From Ciceribacter lividus (GTDB taxonomy: Bacteria; Pseudomonadota; Alphaproteobacteria; Rhizobiales; Rhizobiaceae), in contig NZ_QPIX01000001.1 of NCBI RefSeq assembly GCF_003337715.1, forward strand, positions 302,682 through 366,681: a DNA stretch of 64,000 nucleotides, given 5' to 3'. A program made the position numbers and the translations under genes. The notes below the pieces were generated by a model that saw nothing but the letters and a program-made list of their open reading frames with translations, was not told where the DNA came from and did not search any database. Positions 17,625-26,478 of this stretch are shown in pieces. Within the stretch, counting starts at the first letter, position 1. Every line of letters starts with the position of its first letter.

Positions 17625-18395
17625 ATGCTCTTGAGAACGGATATTCTTTCGGCCGCCGACGGGGACGCAGTTTCCGTCGAGAGTGCGGCGGCGGCGGGAG
17701 ACGTGTTGCTCGTCTGCGAGCACGCGTCGCGGACATTGCCGCAACGGGCGGGGGATCTCGGGCTTTCCGAAGAGGCCCTGTCGAGCCATATCGCCTGGGA
17801 CCCCGGCGCGCTCGACCTGGCCCGGATGCTGTCGCGCTCGCTCGACGCCACGCTCGTCGCCCAGCGCTTTTCCAGACTGATCTACGACTGCAACCGTCCG
17901 CCGGAATCGCCCGCCGCGATGCCGGAAAAGAGCGAAATCTACGACATTCCGGGCAATCATGATCTCGATGTCGCCGAGCGCTACGCCCGGACCGCGGCAC
18001 TCTACATTCCCTTCCATGACCGGATCGACGCCATCATCGCCGAGCGCAAGGCCGCCGGCCGACGCACGGTGCTGGTGACGGTGCACAGTTTCACGCCCGT
18101 CTACATGGGGCGCCACCGCGAGGTCGAGGTCGGTATCCTGCACGACGAGGATAGCCGGCTTGCCGACGCGATGCTGGCCGGCGCCGGCGCGGGGTTCCGG
18201 GTCGAGCGCAACGAGCCCTATGGACCGCAGGACGGTGTCACCCATACTCTGAGGCTGCACGGGCTTCCGTCCGGGCTTGCGAACGTCATGATCGAGGTCC
18301 GCAACGACCTTCTGAAGGACGAGGCCGGCAAGCAGGCCATGGCGTCCTATCTCACCGGATTGCTGCAGGAGGGGCTTGGCCGAATTTCTTCCTGA
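17625..18395 (+). CDS. N-formylglutamate amidohydrolase family (FGase)
   Basis: A 256-residue cytosolic hydrolase. The family marks are CEHASRTLP (residues ~31-39), HIAWDPGALDLA, RLIYDCNRPP, the VHSFTPVYMG block and GLPSGLANVMIEVRNDLL. Characterised members (HutG type) release formate from N-formyl-L-glutamate in histidine breakdown, but many genomic relatives sit in other amine/amino-acid loci and act on unknown N-acyl amino acids. No hut genes are visible here. ATG 17625 was chosen over an upstream GTG (17568) because GGGGAG lies about ten bases before it. It is divergent from the RpiR regulator and 129 bases before a TRAP-ligase-dehydrogenase operon on the same strand. Confidence 0.87.
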   Translation: MLLRTDILSAADGDAVSVESAAAAGDVLLVCEHASRTLPQRAGDLGLSEEALSSHIAWDPGALDLARMLSRSLDATLVAQRFSRLIYDCNRPPESPAAMPEKSEIYDIPGNHDLDVAERYARTAALYIPFHDRIDAIIAERKAAGRRTVLVTVHSFTPVYMGRHREVEVGILHDEDSRLADAMLAGAGAGFRVERNEPYGPQDGVTHTLRLHGLPSGLANVMIEVRNDLLKDEAGKQAMASYLTGLLQEGLGRISS

Positions 18396-18524
18396 GTGAT
18401 CCCTGCAGTTCGAGAATTGGCATGGTCTTATAATCAAAAGGGGAACAGATGCCGAAGGGAATGAAGCAAGGGGAAGCCGCGGATACAATGCCGGCGATCA
18501 CCCTCACGGATGGCGGAGGCTCTT

Positions 18525-19034
18525 ATGCCTGAAGCGATCCGGACCTATGTACGTGTCGTGGACGGCTTCAATCGCCGTGTCGGCCGGGTCGTCATGTACG
18601 GCATATTCGTCATGATGGGCATCATGCTCTATTCGGTGGCGTCGAAATCCATGCGGCTGCCGGCCAACTGGACGCTGGAGACGGCCCAATTCGTCATGGC
18701 GGGCTACTATCTTCTCGGCGGCGCCTATTCGCTGCAGCTCGACAGCCATGTGCGCATGGACCTGCTTTACGGCCGGTGGTCGACGCGCACCAAGGCAGTG
18801 GTTGACGCCATCACGATCCTGATGCTCTTCGTCTATCTGTTCTTCCTCCTTTACGGCGGCGTTTCCAGCACCGCCTACGCGCTGAAGTTCAGCGAGACGA
18901 GCTATTCCTCCTGGTCGCCGTACATGGCGCCGGTGAAGATCGTGATGGTCATCGGCATCGTGCTCACCTTCCTGCAGGCGTCATCGATCTTCCTCAAGGA
19001 CCTGGCCCTTGCAATCGGGAGACCGATCGCATGA
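18525..19034 (+). CDS. TRAP transporter small membrane subunit (DctQ type)
   Basis: A 169-residue inner-membrane protein with four predicted helices, as usual for DctQ. Family residues include NWTLETAQFVMAGYYLLGG and DSHVRMDLLYGRWS. ATG 18525 is preferred over ATG 18510 because GGAGG lies five bases upstream. The stop overlaps the start of the large subunit by four bases. It partners DctM and a binding protein for sodium-driven uptake, usually of carboxylate-bearing small molecules. Confidence 0.92.
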   Translation: MPEAIRTYVRVVDGFNRRVGRVVMYGIFVMMGIMLYSVASKSMRLPANWTLETAQFVMAGYYLLGGAYSLQLDSHVRMDLLYGRWSTRTKAVVDAITILMLFVYLFFLLYGGVSSTAYALKFSETSYSSWSPYMAPVKIVMVIGIVLTFLQASSIFLKDLALAIGRPIA

Positions 19035-20356
19035 GCTACGAGATGATCGCCCTCCTGATGTTCACCTCGATGATGCTGTCGATGCTGACCGGACAGCGCA
19101 TCTTCGCCGCCATCGGCTTCGTCGGCGTCGTTGCCGCAGCCTTCCTTTGGGGCAATGGCGGCTTCGAACTCGGCTTTTCCGCCGGCATGAAGCTAATGAA
19201 ATGGTATGCGCTGCTGACGCTGCCGATGTTCATCTTCATGGGCTACATGCTGTCGGAATCGGGCATTGCCGAAGACCTCTACCGGGCATTTCACGTCTGG
19301 TTCGGCGGCTTGCGTGGCGGTCTGGCGCTCGGCACGATCGGGCTCATGGTCGTGATTTCGGCGATGAACGGGCTTTCGGTCGCCGGCATGGCGATCGGCG
19401 CCACGATCGCGCTTCCGGAACTGCTTCGCCGCGGCTACGACAAGATCATGGTCTCCGGCGTCGTGCAGGCCGGCAGCTCGCTCGGCATTCTCGTTCCGCC
19501 GAGCGTCGTCATGGTGCTCTACGGCATGATCGCGCGCCAGCCGGTCGGCCAGCTCTGGCTTGCGGGCGTCTTCCCCGGCCTGCTGCTCGCGGTGTTGTTC
19601 GCCATCTATGTGGTGATCCGCTGCTGGATCAACCCCGCCCTCGGTCCTGCGCTCACCAAAGAAGAGCGCGACATGCCGATGATCGAGAAGCTGAAGCTGC
19701 TGCAGGCCGGCATCCTGCCCTTCCTCATCTTCTTCCTGATGATGGGCCTGTTCGTGCTCGGCGTCACGAGCCTCGTCGAGAGCTCGGCGGTCGGCGCACT
19801 CGGCGCCCTGTTCGCGACCTGGATCAAGGGACGGCTGACACGGACCCTGTGGAACCGCGTCCTCGAACAGACGCTCGGCATCTCGTGCATGTTCATGTGG
19901 ATCATCCTCGCGGCGCTGTGCTTCGGCGCGGTGTTCGACGGGCTCGGCGCGGTCAAGGCGATCGAGAAGCTGCTGGTCGGCGACATGGGTCTGTCTCCCT
20001 GGCAGATCCTGATCCTGATGCAGGTGTCGTTCCTGGTGATGGGGGCCTTCCTCGACGACACGGCCATGCTGGTCATCGTCGCGCCGCTCTACATCCCGCT
20101 CGTGGGCAAGCTCGGCTTCGACCTGATCTGGTACGGCGTGCTCTACACGATCACCTGCCAGATCGCCTACATGACGCCGCCCTTCGGCTACAACCTGTTC
20201 CTGATGCGCGCCATGGCACCGCCGGAAATCTCGCTTCTCGACATCTACCGTTCGATCGTCCCCTTCGTCCTGATCATGATGCTCGGAATGGTAATCATCA
20301 TGGCGTTTCCGGAGATCGCCCTGTGGCTGCCCCAGCACGTCTACGTGAGGGGATAG
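19031..20356 (+). CDS. TRAP transporter large membrane subunit (DctM type)
   Basis: A 441-residue membrane protein with about 12 helices, normal length for DctM. The family signature is clear: LPMFIFMGYMLSESGIAEDL, GLSVAGMAIGATIALPELL, GSSLGILVPPSVVMVLYGMI and MTPPFGYNLFLMRAMAP. It is translationally coupled to the small subunit by an ATGA overlap. It forms the sodium-coupled transport path of the system. Confidence 0.95.
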   Translation: MSYEMIALLMFTSMMLSMLTGQRIFAAIGFVGVVAAAFLWGNGGFELGFSAGMKLMKWYALLTLPMFIFMGYMLSESGIAEDLYRAFHVWFGGLRGGLALGTIGLMVVISAMNGLSVAGMAIGATIALPELLRRGYDKIMVSGVVQAGSSLGILVPPSVVMVLYGMIARQPVGQLWLAGVFPGLLLAVLFAIYVVIRCWINPALGPALTKEERDMPMIEKLKLLQAGILPFLIFFLMMGLFVLGVTSLVESSAVGALGALFATWIKGRLTRTLWNRVLEQTLGISCMFMWIILAALCFGAVFDGLGAVKAIEKLLVGDMGLSPWQILILMQVSFLVMGAFLDDTAMLVIVAPLYIPLVGKLGFDLIWYGVLYTITCQIAYMTPPFGYNLFLMRAMAPPEISLLDIYRSIVPFVLIMMLGMVIIMAFPEIALWLPQHVYVRG

Positions 20357-20406
20357 AGCGGGCAGGAGTGAAAGGCCCGCCGGGCGGGCAATGTGCGCTT
20401 GTGCTT

Positions 20407-20425
20407 CCCGCGGTCCTGCCGCGGG
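20407..20425 (+). other. Intercistronic stem-loop between dctM-like and dctP-like genes
   Basis: CCCGCGG (20407-20413) pairs with CCGCGGG (20419-20425) over a TCCTG loop. A GC palindrome GCCCGCCGGGCGGGC lies just before it (20375-20389). There is no T tract. Such hairpins before a binding-protein cistron often protect its mRNA and raise its level over the membrane subunits. Confidence 0.55.
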
Positions 20426-20473
20426 GGGCACCCGAAAGAAGAAGTGAAAAACAAAACAGAGAGGGAATAGGAC

Positions 20474-21520
20474 ATGACAAACAGAAGAAGTTTTCTGAAG
20501 AATGCCGGCCTTGCCGCCGCTGCCGCTCCGGTGGTTCTGGCCGCTCCCCACGTCAAGGCGCAGGACAAGAAGATCACCTGGCGCCTGCAGACCTATGCCG
20601 GTGCCGCGCTCGCCGAGGAGGTGGTGCGTCCCTGCGTCGACGCCTTCAACAAGGCCGCCAACGGCCAGATGGTGATCGAGCTCTACACCGCCGACCAGCT
20701 GGTGCCGACGGGCGAACTGTTCCGCGCCATGCAGGCCGGCACGATCGACGCTGTGCAGTCGGATGACGACTCGATGAACTCGCCGGTCGACATCAAGGTG
20801 TTCGGCGGCTACTTCCCGTTCGCCTCGCGCTACAGCCTCGACGTGCCGACGCTGTTCCACAAATACGGTCTCGCCGAGATCTGGGACGAGGCCTATGGCG
20901 AGGTCGGCGTGAAGTGGCTTTCGGCCGGCGCGTGGGACCCGTGCAACTTCTCGACCAACAAGCCGATCAAGTCGCTCGCCGACCTGCAGGGTCTGCGTGT
21001 CTTCACCTTCCCGACCGCCGGCAAGTTCCTGGAGCAGTTCGGCGTGATCCCGGTCACTATCCCCTATGAAGACACCCCGGTCGCCATGCAGACGGGCGAA
21101 ATCGACGCCGTCGCCTGGTCGGGCATCACCGAAGTGACGACCGTCGGCTGGGACAGCGTGGTCAAGTACTTCCTGACCAACAACATCTCGGGCGGCTGGT
21201 GCGGATCCTTCTTCGCCAATGCCGATCGCTGGAAGGAAGTGCCGGAACACCTGCAGCAGCTCTGGCGCGTGTGCATGGACAGTTCGCACTATCGTCGCCT
21301 GCACTGGTACTGGGGCGGCGAGGCGGCCCTGCGCGCCGGCGGCAGCAAGCTCGAACTCACCTCGATCCCGGACGCCGAATGGAAGACGGTCGAGGAGAAG
21401 GCCTTCGCCTTCTGGGACGAGATCGCCAAGCAGAGCGAGCGCAATGCCAAGGTGGTCAAGATCCTCAAGGACTACCAGGCCGTCATGCAGAAGGCCGGTC
21501 AGCCTTACCGCTACGGCTGA
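20474..21520 (+). CDS. TRAP transporter substrate-binding protein (DctP type, Tat-exported)
   Basis: A 348-residue periplasmic receptor. The N-terminus is a twin-arginine signal, NRRSFLKNAGLAAAAAPVVL, ending near VKA. The DctP fold is recognisable from KITWRLQTYAGAALAEEV, the central PIKSLADLQGLRVFTFPTAG motif (carries the Arg that pairs with ligand carboxylates) and MQTGEIDAVAWSGITEV. The Tat-type clade includes receptors for keto-acids, lactate-like and aromatic acids. It follows the membrane subunits in the same operon and precedes the ligase gene by 98 bases. The ligand is unknown; the downstream enzymes suggest an amine-containing compound with a carboxylate, or an acid derived from it. 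Confidence 0.92.
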   Translation: MTNRRSFLKNAGLAAAAAPVVLAAPHVKAQDKKITWRLQTYAGAALAEEVVRPCVDAFNKAANGQMVIELYTADQLVPTGELFRAMQAGTIDAVQSDDDSMNSPVDIKVFGGYFPFASRYSLDVPTLFHKYGLAEIWDEAYGEVGVKWLSAGAWDPCNFSTNKPIKSLADLQGLRVFTFPTAGKFLEQFGVIPVTIPYEDTPVAMQTGEIDAVAWSGITEVTTVGWDSVVKYFLTNNISGGWCGSFFANADRWKEVPEHLQQLWRVCMDSSHYRRLHWYWGGEAALRAGGSKLELTSIPDAEWKTVEEKAFAFWDEIAKQSERNAKVVKILKDYQAVMQKAGQPYRYG

Positions 21521-21618
21521 TCGCCTGATGACACCTCGTCCGGGGCGCAGCGCGTCCCGGACGATCCCCCGACGAGAATTCCCCCCAAGGAACGAAACAC
21601 GCCTGTCAGGAAACACCG

Positions 21619-22989
21619 ATGTCTGCACCGTACACTTTTGACGATCTGAAGATGGATGTGGCCGAGGGCCGCATCGACACCGTTCTCGCCGTGCTGGTGG
21701 ACATGCAGGGCCGGCTGATGGGCAAGCGTTTCCAGGCCGAGTTCTTCGTGGAGAGCGCCTACAAGGAAACCCACAGCTGCAACTACCTGCTTGCGACCGA
21801 CATGGAGATGGAGACGGTCTCCGGCTATCAGGCGACGAGCTGGGAAAAGGGCTACGGCGACTACACGATGAAGCCCGACCTCTCGACGCTGCGGAAGACC
21901 CCTTGGCTCGAAGGCACGGCGCTCGTGATCTGCGACGTCCTCGACCACCACAGCCACGCCGACGTGCCGCATTCGCCACGCGCGGTCCTGAAGAAGCAGA
22001 TCAAGCGTCTCGAAGACATGGGCATGAAGGCCTTCATGGCCACCGAGCTGGAATTCTTCCTGTTCGACCAGACCTATGACGACGCGCGCATGTCCGGCTA
22101 CCGCGACCTGCAGCTCGGCTCGGGCTACAACGAGGACTACCACATCTTCCAGACGACCAAGGAAGAAGACGTCATGCGCGCGATCCGCAAGGGTCTGCAG
22201 GGCGCCGGCATCCCGGTCGAGAACACCAAGGGCGAGGCATCTGCCGGGCAGGGCGAGGTGAACGTCCGCTATGCCGACGCGCTGACCATGGCCGACCGGC
22301 ATGCGATCATCAAGAACGCCTGCAAGGAGATCGCCTGGTCGCGCGGCAAGGCGATCACCTTCCTCGCCAAGTGGAACTACAATTCTGCCGGCTCGTCGTC
22401 GCACATCCACCAGTCGCTGTGGAGCGCCGACGGCAAGACGCCGCTGTTCTTCGACGAGAACGGCGAGCACGGCATGTCGTCGACGATGAAGCACTACATG
22501 GCCGGTCTTCTCGCCCATGCGAGCGAGATCACCTACTTCCTCGCGCCCTACATCAATTCCTACAAGCGCTTCATGGCCGGCACGTTTGCGCCGACCAAGG
22601 CGATCTGGTCGAAGGACAACCGCACCGCCGGCTACCGGCTCTGCGGCGAGGAGACGAAGGGCATCCGCGTCGAGTGCCGCGTCGGTGGCTCCGACCTCAA
22701 TCCCTATCTCGCCATGGCCGCGCTGATTGCCGCAGGCATCGACGGCATCGAGAAGAAGCTTGAACTGGAGCCGGCCTTCGTGGGAGACGCTTACGGAGCC
22801 CGCGAGGTTCGCGAGATTCCCCGCACGCTGCGCGCGGCGACGGAATCGCTGCGCAATTCCGCCATGCTCCGGGCGGCGCTCGGCGACGAGGTGGTGGACC
22901 ACTACGTCCGCGCGGCCGAATGGGAACAGGAAGAATACGACCGCCGCATCACCGATTGGGAAGTGGCGCGCGGTTTCGAGAGAGCTTGA
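21619..22989 (+). CDS. Glutamine synthetase family ligase, probable gamma-glutamyl-amine synthetase
   Basis: A 456-residue cytosolic ATP-grasp-like GS-fold ligase. Visible GS elements are the N-terminal VLAVLVDMQGRLMGKRF block, the metal/Glu strand ATELEFFLF, GQGEVNVRYADAL, the His-bearing loop SAGSSSHIHQSLW, the ATP/Glu loop NRTAGYRLCG and the C-terminal ECRVGGSDLNPYLAMAA. The canonical GlnA adenylylation Tyr segment is not present. The sequence and company (aldehyde dehydrogenase, alcohol dehydrogenase, transporter) fit the PuuA/IpuC/GlnA4 group, which attaches glutamate to amines or ethanolamine, rather than ammonia-assimilating glutamine synthetase. The specific amine cannot be read from sequence. 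Confidence 0.88.
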   Translation: MSAPYTFDDLKMDVAEGRIDTVLAVLVDMQGRLMGKRFQAEFFVESAYKETHSCNYLLATDMEMETVSGYQATSWEKGYGDYTMKPDLSTLRKTPWLEGTALVICDVLDHHSHADVPHSPRAVLKKQIKRLEDMGMKAFMATELEFFLFDQTYDDARMSGYRDLQLGSGYNEDYHIFQTTKEEDVMRAIRKGLQGAGIPVENTKGEASAGQGEVNVRYADALTMADRHAIIKNACKEIAWSRGKAITFLAKWNYNSAGSSSHIHQSLWSADGKTPLFFDENGEHGMSSTMKHYMAGLLAHASEITYFLAPYINSYKRFMAGTFAPTKAIWSKDNRTAGYRLCGEETKGIRVECRVGGSDLNPYLAMAALIAAGIDGIEKKLELEPAFVGDAYGAREVREIPRTLRAATESLRNSAMLRAALGDEVVDHYVRAAEWEQEEYDRRITDWEVARGFERA

Positions 22990-23013
22990 ACCACACAGAC
23001 AGGATTTAAGATC

Positions 23014-24399
23014 ATGACAATGATCCAATGTATCTCGCCGATCGACGGATCGGTCTATGCCGAGCGCGAGGCGATGTCGCTCGAAGCGGCGAAGGATGCC
23101 GTCCATCGTGCCCGCAAGGCGCAGAAAGCCTGGGCGCGGCGCCCGCTCGAAGAGCGCGTGCAGCTCGTGCTGAAGGGCGTCGCACGCCTCAACGAAATGT
23201 CGGACGAGGTGGTGCCGGAACTCGCCCACATGATGGGCCGGCCGGTCCGCTACGGCGGCGAATACAAGGGCTTCAACGAGCGCTCGAACTACGTCGCCTC
23301 GATCGCGGCGGATGCGCTCGCACCGCTGGTGATCGAGGACAGCGCCACCTTCGAGCGCCGCATCGAGCGCGAGCCGCACGGCGTCGTCCTCGTCATCGCG
23401 CCGTGGAACTATCCCTACATGACGGCGATCAATACGGTCGCCCCCGCGCTGATGGCCGGCAACACCGTCGTCATCAAGCATGCGACGCAGACGCTGCTCG
23501 TCGGCGAGCGCATGGTGCGCGCCTTCGTCGAGGCCGGCGTTCCGGAAGACGTCTTCATCAACCTCTTCCTCGACCACGCCACCACCACGGCGCTGATTGC
23601 CACCGGCAGCTTCGACTTCATCAACTTCACCGGCTCCGTCGAGGGCGGACGGTCGATCGAGCGGGCGGCCGCCGGCACCTTCGCAGGCATCGGGCTGGAA
23701 CTCGGCGGCAAGGACCCGGGCTATGTGATGGAGGACGCCGATCTCGAGGCGGCCGTCGACACGCTGATGGACGGCGCGACCTACAATTCCGGCCAGTGCT
23801 GCTGCGGCATCGAGCGCATCTACGTGCACGAGAGCCTCTACGACGCCTTCGTCGAGAAGTCGGTCGCCTGGGTCTCCAACTACAAGCTCGGCAATCCGCT
23901 CGATCCGGAAACGACGCTCGGGCCGATGGCGCATCGCCGCTTCGCCGCCCATGTGCGCGAGCAGATCGCGGCTGCCGTCGCCAAGGGCGCCAAGGCGCTC
24001 GTCGATCCGAAACTCTTCCCTGAGGATGACGGCCACGCCTATCTGATGCCGCAGATCCTCGTGAACGTCGATCACTCGATGTCGTTCATGAAGGACGAGA
24101 CCTTCGGCCCGGCCGTCGGCATCATGAAGGTGAAGAACGACGCCGAAGCGATCGAGCTGATGAACGACAGCCCCTACGGCCTCACGGCATCGCTGTGGAC
24201 GCAGGATTCTGCCCGCGCCGCCCGCATCGGCCGCGAGATCGAGACCGGCACCGTTTTCATGAACCGCGCCGACTATCTCGACCCGGCGCTCTGCTGGACC
24301 GGCTGCAAGGACACCGGTCGCGGCGGATCGCTGTCGGTCATCGGCTTCCAGAACCTCACCCGTCCGAAATCCTACCACCTCAAGAAGGTCACGAAATGA
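23014..24399 (+). CDS. NAD(P)-dependent aldehyde dehydrogenase
   Basis: A 461-residue ALDH-superfamily enzyme. It has the NAD loop PWNYPYMTAINTVAPALMAG, the general-base Glu in GLELGGKDPGYV and the catalytic Cys in SGQCCCGIERIYV, here within three cysteines in a row. The late block is DETFGPAVGIMKVKN. It probably oxidises the aldehyde made by the iron dehydrogenase encoded next, giving a carboxylate. Its stop overlaps the start of that gene by four bases (ATGA), so the two are made together. Upstream is the GS-fold ligase, suggesting a gamma-glutamyl aldehyde as substrate, as in PuuC-type routes. Confidence 0.92.
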   Translation: MTMIQCISPIDGSVYAEREAMSLEAAKDAVHRARKAQKAWARRPLEERVQLVLKGVARLNEMSDEVVPELAHMMGRPVRYGGEYKGFNERSNYVASIAADALAPLVIEDSATFERRIEREPHGVVLVIAPWNYPYMTAINTVAPALMAGNTVVIKHATQTLLVGERMVRAFVEAGVPEDVFINLFLDHATTTALIATGSFDFINFTGSVEGGRSIERAAAGTFAGIGLELGGKDPGYVMEDADLEAAVDTLMDGATYNSGQCCCGIERIYVHESLYDAFVEKSVAWVSNYKLGNPLDPETTLGPMAHRRFAAHVREQIAAAVAKGAKALVDPKLFPEDDGHAYLMPQILVNVDHSMSFMKDETFGPAVGIMKVKNDAEAIELMNDSPYGLTASLWTQDSARAARIGREIETGTVFMNRADYLDPALCWTGCKDTGRGGSLSVIGFQNLTRPKSYHLKKVTK

Positions 24400-25541
24400 A
24401 TATCGTCGCAAACTGGAGCTATCCGACCGCCATCAAGATGGGCCGGGGCCGGATCAAGGAGCTCGCCGACGCCTGCAAGTCGCTCGGCATGAAGAAGCCG
24501 CTGCTCGTCACCGACCGCGGGCTGGCCTCGATGGCGATCACCCAAGGGGCGCTCGACGTCCTCGAAGAGGCGGGCCTCGGCCGCGCGATCTTCGCCGACG
24601 TCGACCCGAACCCGAACGAGAAGAACCTCGAAGCCGGCGTCAAGGCCTTCAAGGACGGCGGCCATGACGGCGTCGTCGCCTTCGGCGGCGGCTCGGGCCT
24701 CGACCTCGGCAAGTGCGTCGCCTTCATGGCCGGCCAGACGCGGCCGGTCTGGGACTTCGAGGACATCGGCGACTGGTGGACGCGGGCGAACGTCGAGGGC
24801 ATCGCCCCGATCGTCGCCGTGCCGACGACCGCCGGCACCGGCTCGGAAGTCGGCCGCGCCAGCGTCATCACCAATTCGCAAACCCATGTGAAGAAGATCA
24901 TCTTCCATCCGAAGTTCCTGCCGGGCGTCGTCATTGCCGACCCGGAACTGACCGTCGGCATGCCGAAGATGATCACCGCCGGCACCGGCATGGACGCCTT
25001 CGCCCACTGCCTGGAAGCCTATTCCTCGCCGTTCTACCACCCGATGAGCCAGGGCATCGCGCTCGAAGGCATGCGGCTCGTCAAGGAATTCCTGCCGCGG
25101 GCCTATGCCGACGGCACCGACATCGAGGCGCGCACCAACATGATGGCCGCGGCCGCCATGGGCGCCGTCGCCTTCCAGAAGGGGCTCGGCGCGATCCACT
25201 CGCTCTCGCATCCGATCGGCGCGGTCTACAACACCCATCACGGCATGACGAATGCCGTGGTGATGCCGCCGGTGCTTCGCTTCAACCGCGCGGAGATCGA
25301 GGAGAAGATCGCGCGCGCCGCCGCCTATCTCGGCATCGCCGGCGGTTTCGACGGCTTCTACGACTACGTGCTGGCGCTGCGCGCCGAGCTCGGCGTTCCG
25401 GACAATCTCTCGGCCATGGGCATCAAGCCCGACCGCATCGACGAACTGACCGCCATGGCGATCGAGGACCCGAGCTGCGGCGGCAACCCGGTCAAGATGA
25501 CCTTCGAGAACACCAAGGCACTCTTCCTCGAATGCTTCTGA
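24396..25541 (+). CDS. Iron-containing alcohol dehydrogenase
   Basis: A 381-residue group III alcohol dehydrogenase. The GGGSGLDLGKCVA motif binds the dinucleotide phosphates and PTTAGTGSEVGRASVI is the family signature. Metal ligands are an Asp before TVGMPKMITAGTGMDAFAH, that His-bearing stretch, and two further His in HSLSHPIGAVYNTHHGMTNA. It would oxidise a primary alcohol to an aldehyde for the dehydrogenase encoded just before it. In known gamma-glutamyl-ethanolamine breakdown exactly this pair follows the ligase. It is the last gene of the operon before a strong terminator. Confidence 0.93.
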   Translation: MNIVANWSYPTAIKMGRGRIKELADACKSLGMKKPLLVTDRGLASMAITQGALDVLEEAGLGRAIFADVDPNPNEKNLEAGVKAFKDGGHDGVVAFGGGSGLDLGKCVAFMAGQTRPVWDFEDIGDWWTRANVEGIAPIVAVPTTAGTGSEVGRASVITNSQTHVKKIIFHPKFLPGVVIADPELTVGMPKMITAGTGMDAFAHCLEAYSSPFYHPMSQGIALEGMRLVKEFLPRAYADGTDIEARTNMMAAAAMGAVAFQKGLGAIHSLSHPIGAVYNTHHGMTNAVVMPPVLRFNRAEIEEKIARAAAYLGIAGGFDGFYDYVLALRAELGVPDNLSAMGIKPDRIDELTAMAIEDPSCGGNPVKMTFENTKALFLECF

Positions 25542-25568
25542 GGCGTTTTACCCTCAGTTGACATGCAA

Positions 25569-25604
25569 GGGCCCGCGTTCCCAGGCGCGGGCCCTTTTTC
25601 TTTT
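25569..25604 (+). terminator. Rho-independent terminator of the TRAP-ligase-dehydrogenase operon
   Basis: GGGCCCGCG pairs perfectly with CGCGGGCCC across an 8-base loop and is followed by TTTTTCTTTT. It lies 27 bases after the alcohol dehydrogenase stop. Confidence 0.95.
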
Positions 25605-25758
25605 CCGCATCAATGGGCTGGCGGGTGCAGGGGCGGTCGCGGACGGCGGGCCGTTTGCCCTTTGTTAACCATAATGAACGAGAGTGACGGCCATCGACGC
25701 CATGAGCAAGGTGTCGCAGTGAGCGATGTCGGCTCGCCGCACTTTCGGGGACAAACGC

Positions 25759-26478
25759 ATGCCAGTCATCTCATTCGCCAACGCCAAGGGCGGTGCCGGC
25801 AAGACCACCGCGGCGCTGCTGCTCGCCACCGAACTCGCCCAGCAGGGGTTCCGGGTCGCGATCATCGACGCCGATCCGCAGCACTGGATCAGCCAGTGGC
25901 ACGAGCTTTCCGGCCCGCAGCGCAATATCGAGGTGATCTCCGAAGTCTCCGTCGCCTCGCTGCAGGGGCACATCGCCGAGTGCGGGCGGACGGCGGACTA
26001 TACCGTGATCGACCTCGCCGGCGCGCGCGACGCGATCGTGACCACCGCGCTCGGCCTTTCCGACCATGTGATGATCCCGGTGCAGGGCTGCGCGATGGAT
26101 GCGCGCGGCGCCGCGCAGATCCTCGACCTCATCGGCCTCATCGAGGAGAAGGGGAGGCTGACGATCCCGCATTCGGTGGTGCTGACCCGCGTGACCTCGA
26201 TGGTGACGACCCGCGCGCTGCTGACGATCAAGGGCCTGCTGCAGGCCCGCGGCGTCAACGTCGTCAACACGCCGATCGTCGAGCGCAACGCCTTCCGCGA
26301 GATCTTCGATTGCGGCGGCACGCTGCACACGATGGACCCGGCGAAGATCAGCAATCTCGACCGGGCGCGTGAAAACGCCCGCGCCTTCGCGCTCGAAGTC
26401 ATGCGCGTGCTGCCTGTGCGCGTGGTGCGCTCGCAGCCCGCCCGCCGGTTTCTTCGCGTTGTCGGCAACGCGGCGTGA
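25759..26478 (+). CDS. Orphan ParA-family ATPase
   Basis: A 239-residue cytosolic ATPase with the deviant Walker A KGGAGKTT at residues 10-17, the A' motif IIDADPQHW and the Walker B-like TVIDLAGAR. The second half (IPVQGCAMDARGAAQILDLI and VVNTPIVERNAFREIFDCGG) resembles the short chromosomal ParA-like proteins common in rhizobia. No ParB gene or parS-like repeat accompanies it, so a role in cargo positioning or in a regulatory switch is as likely as DNA partitioning. ATG 25759 is chosen because the P-loop then sits at the normal distance from the N-terminus. A TTAACCAT half-site resembling a CtrA-type sequence lies upstream at 25665-25672; this is weak evidence. Confidence 0.85.
   Translation: MPVISFANAKGGAGKTTAALLLATELAQQGFRVAIIDADPQHWISQWHELSGPQRNIEVISEVSVASLQGHIAECGRTADYTVIDLAGARDAIVTTALGLSDHVMIPVQGCAMDARGAAQILDLIGLIEEKGRLTIPHSVVLTRVTSMVTTRALLTIKGLLQARGVNVVNTPIVERNAFREIFDCGGTLHTMDPAKISNLDRARENARAFALEVMRVLPVRVVRSQPARRFLRVVGNAA

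Noticed and set aside
19193..24411. Very long minus-strand frames (928 and 966 codons) opposite the TRAP, ligase and ALDH genes
   Set aside because: Low-complexity His/Arg/Asp-rich composition and exact overlap with well-supported plus-strand genes mark them as shadows.
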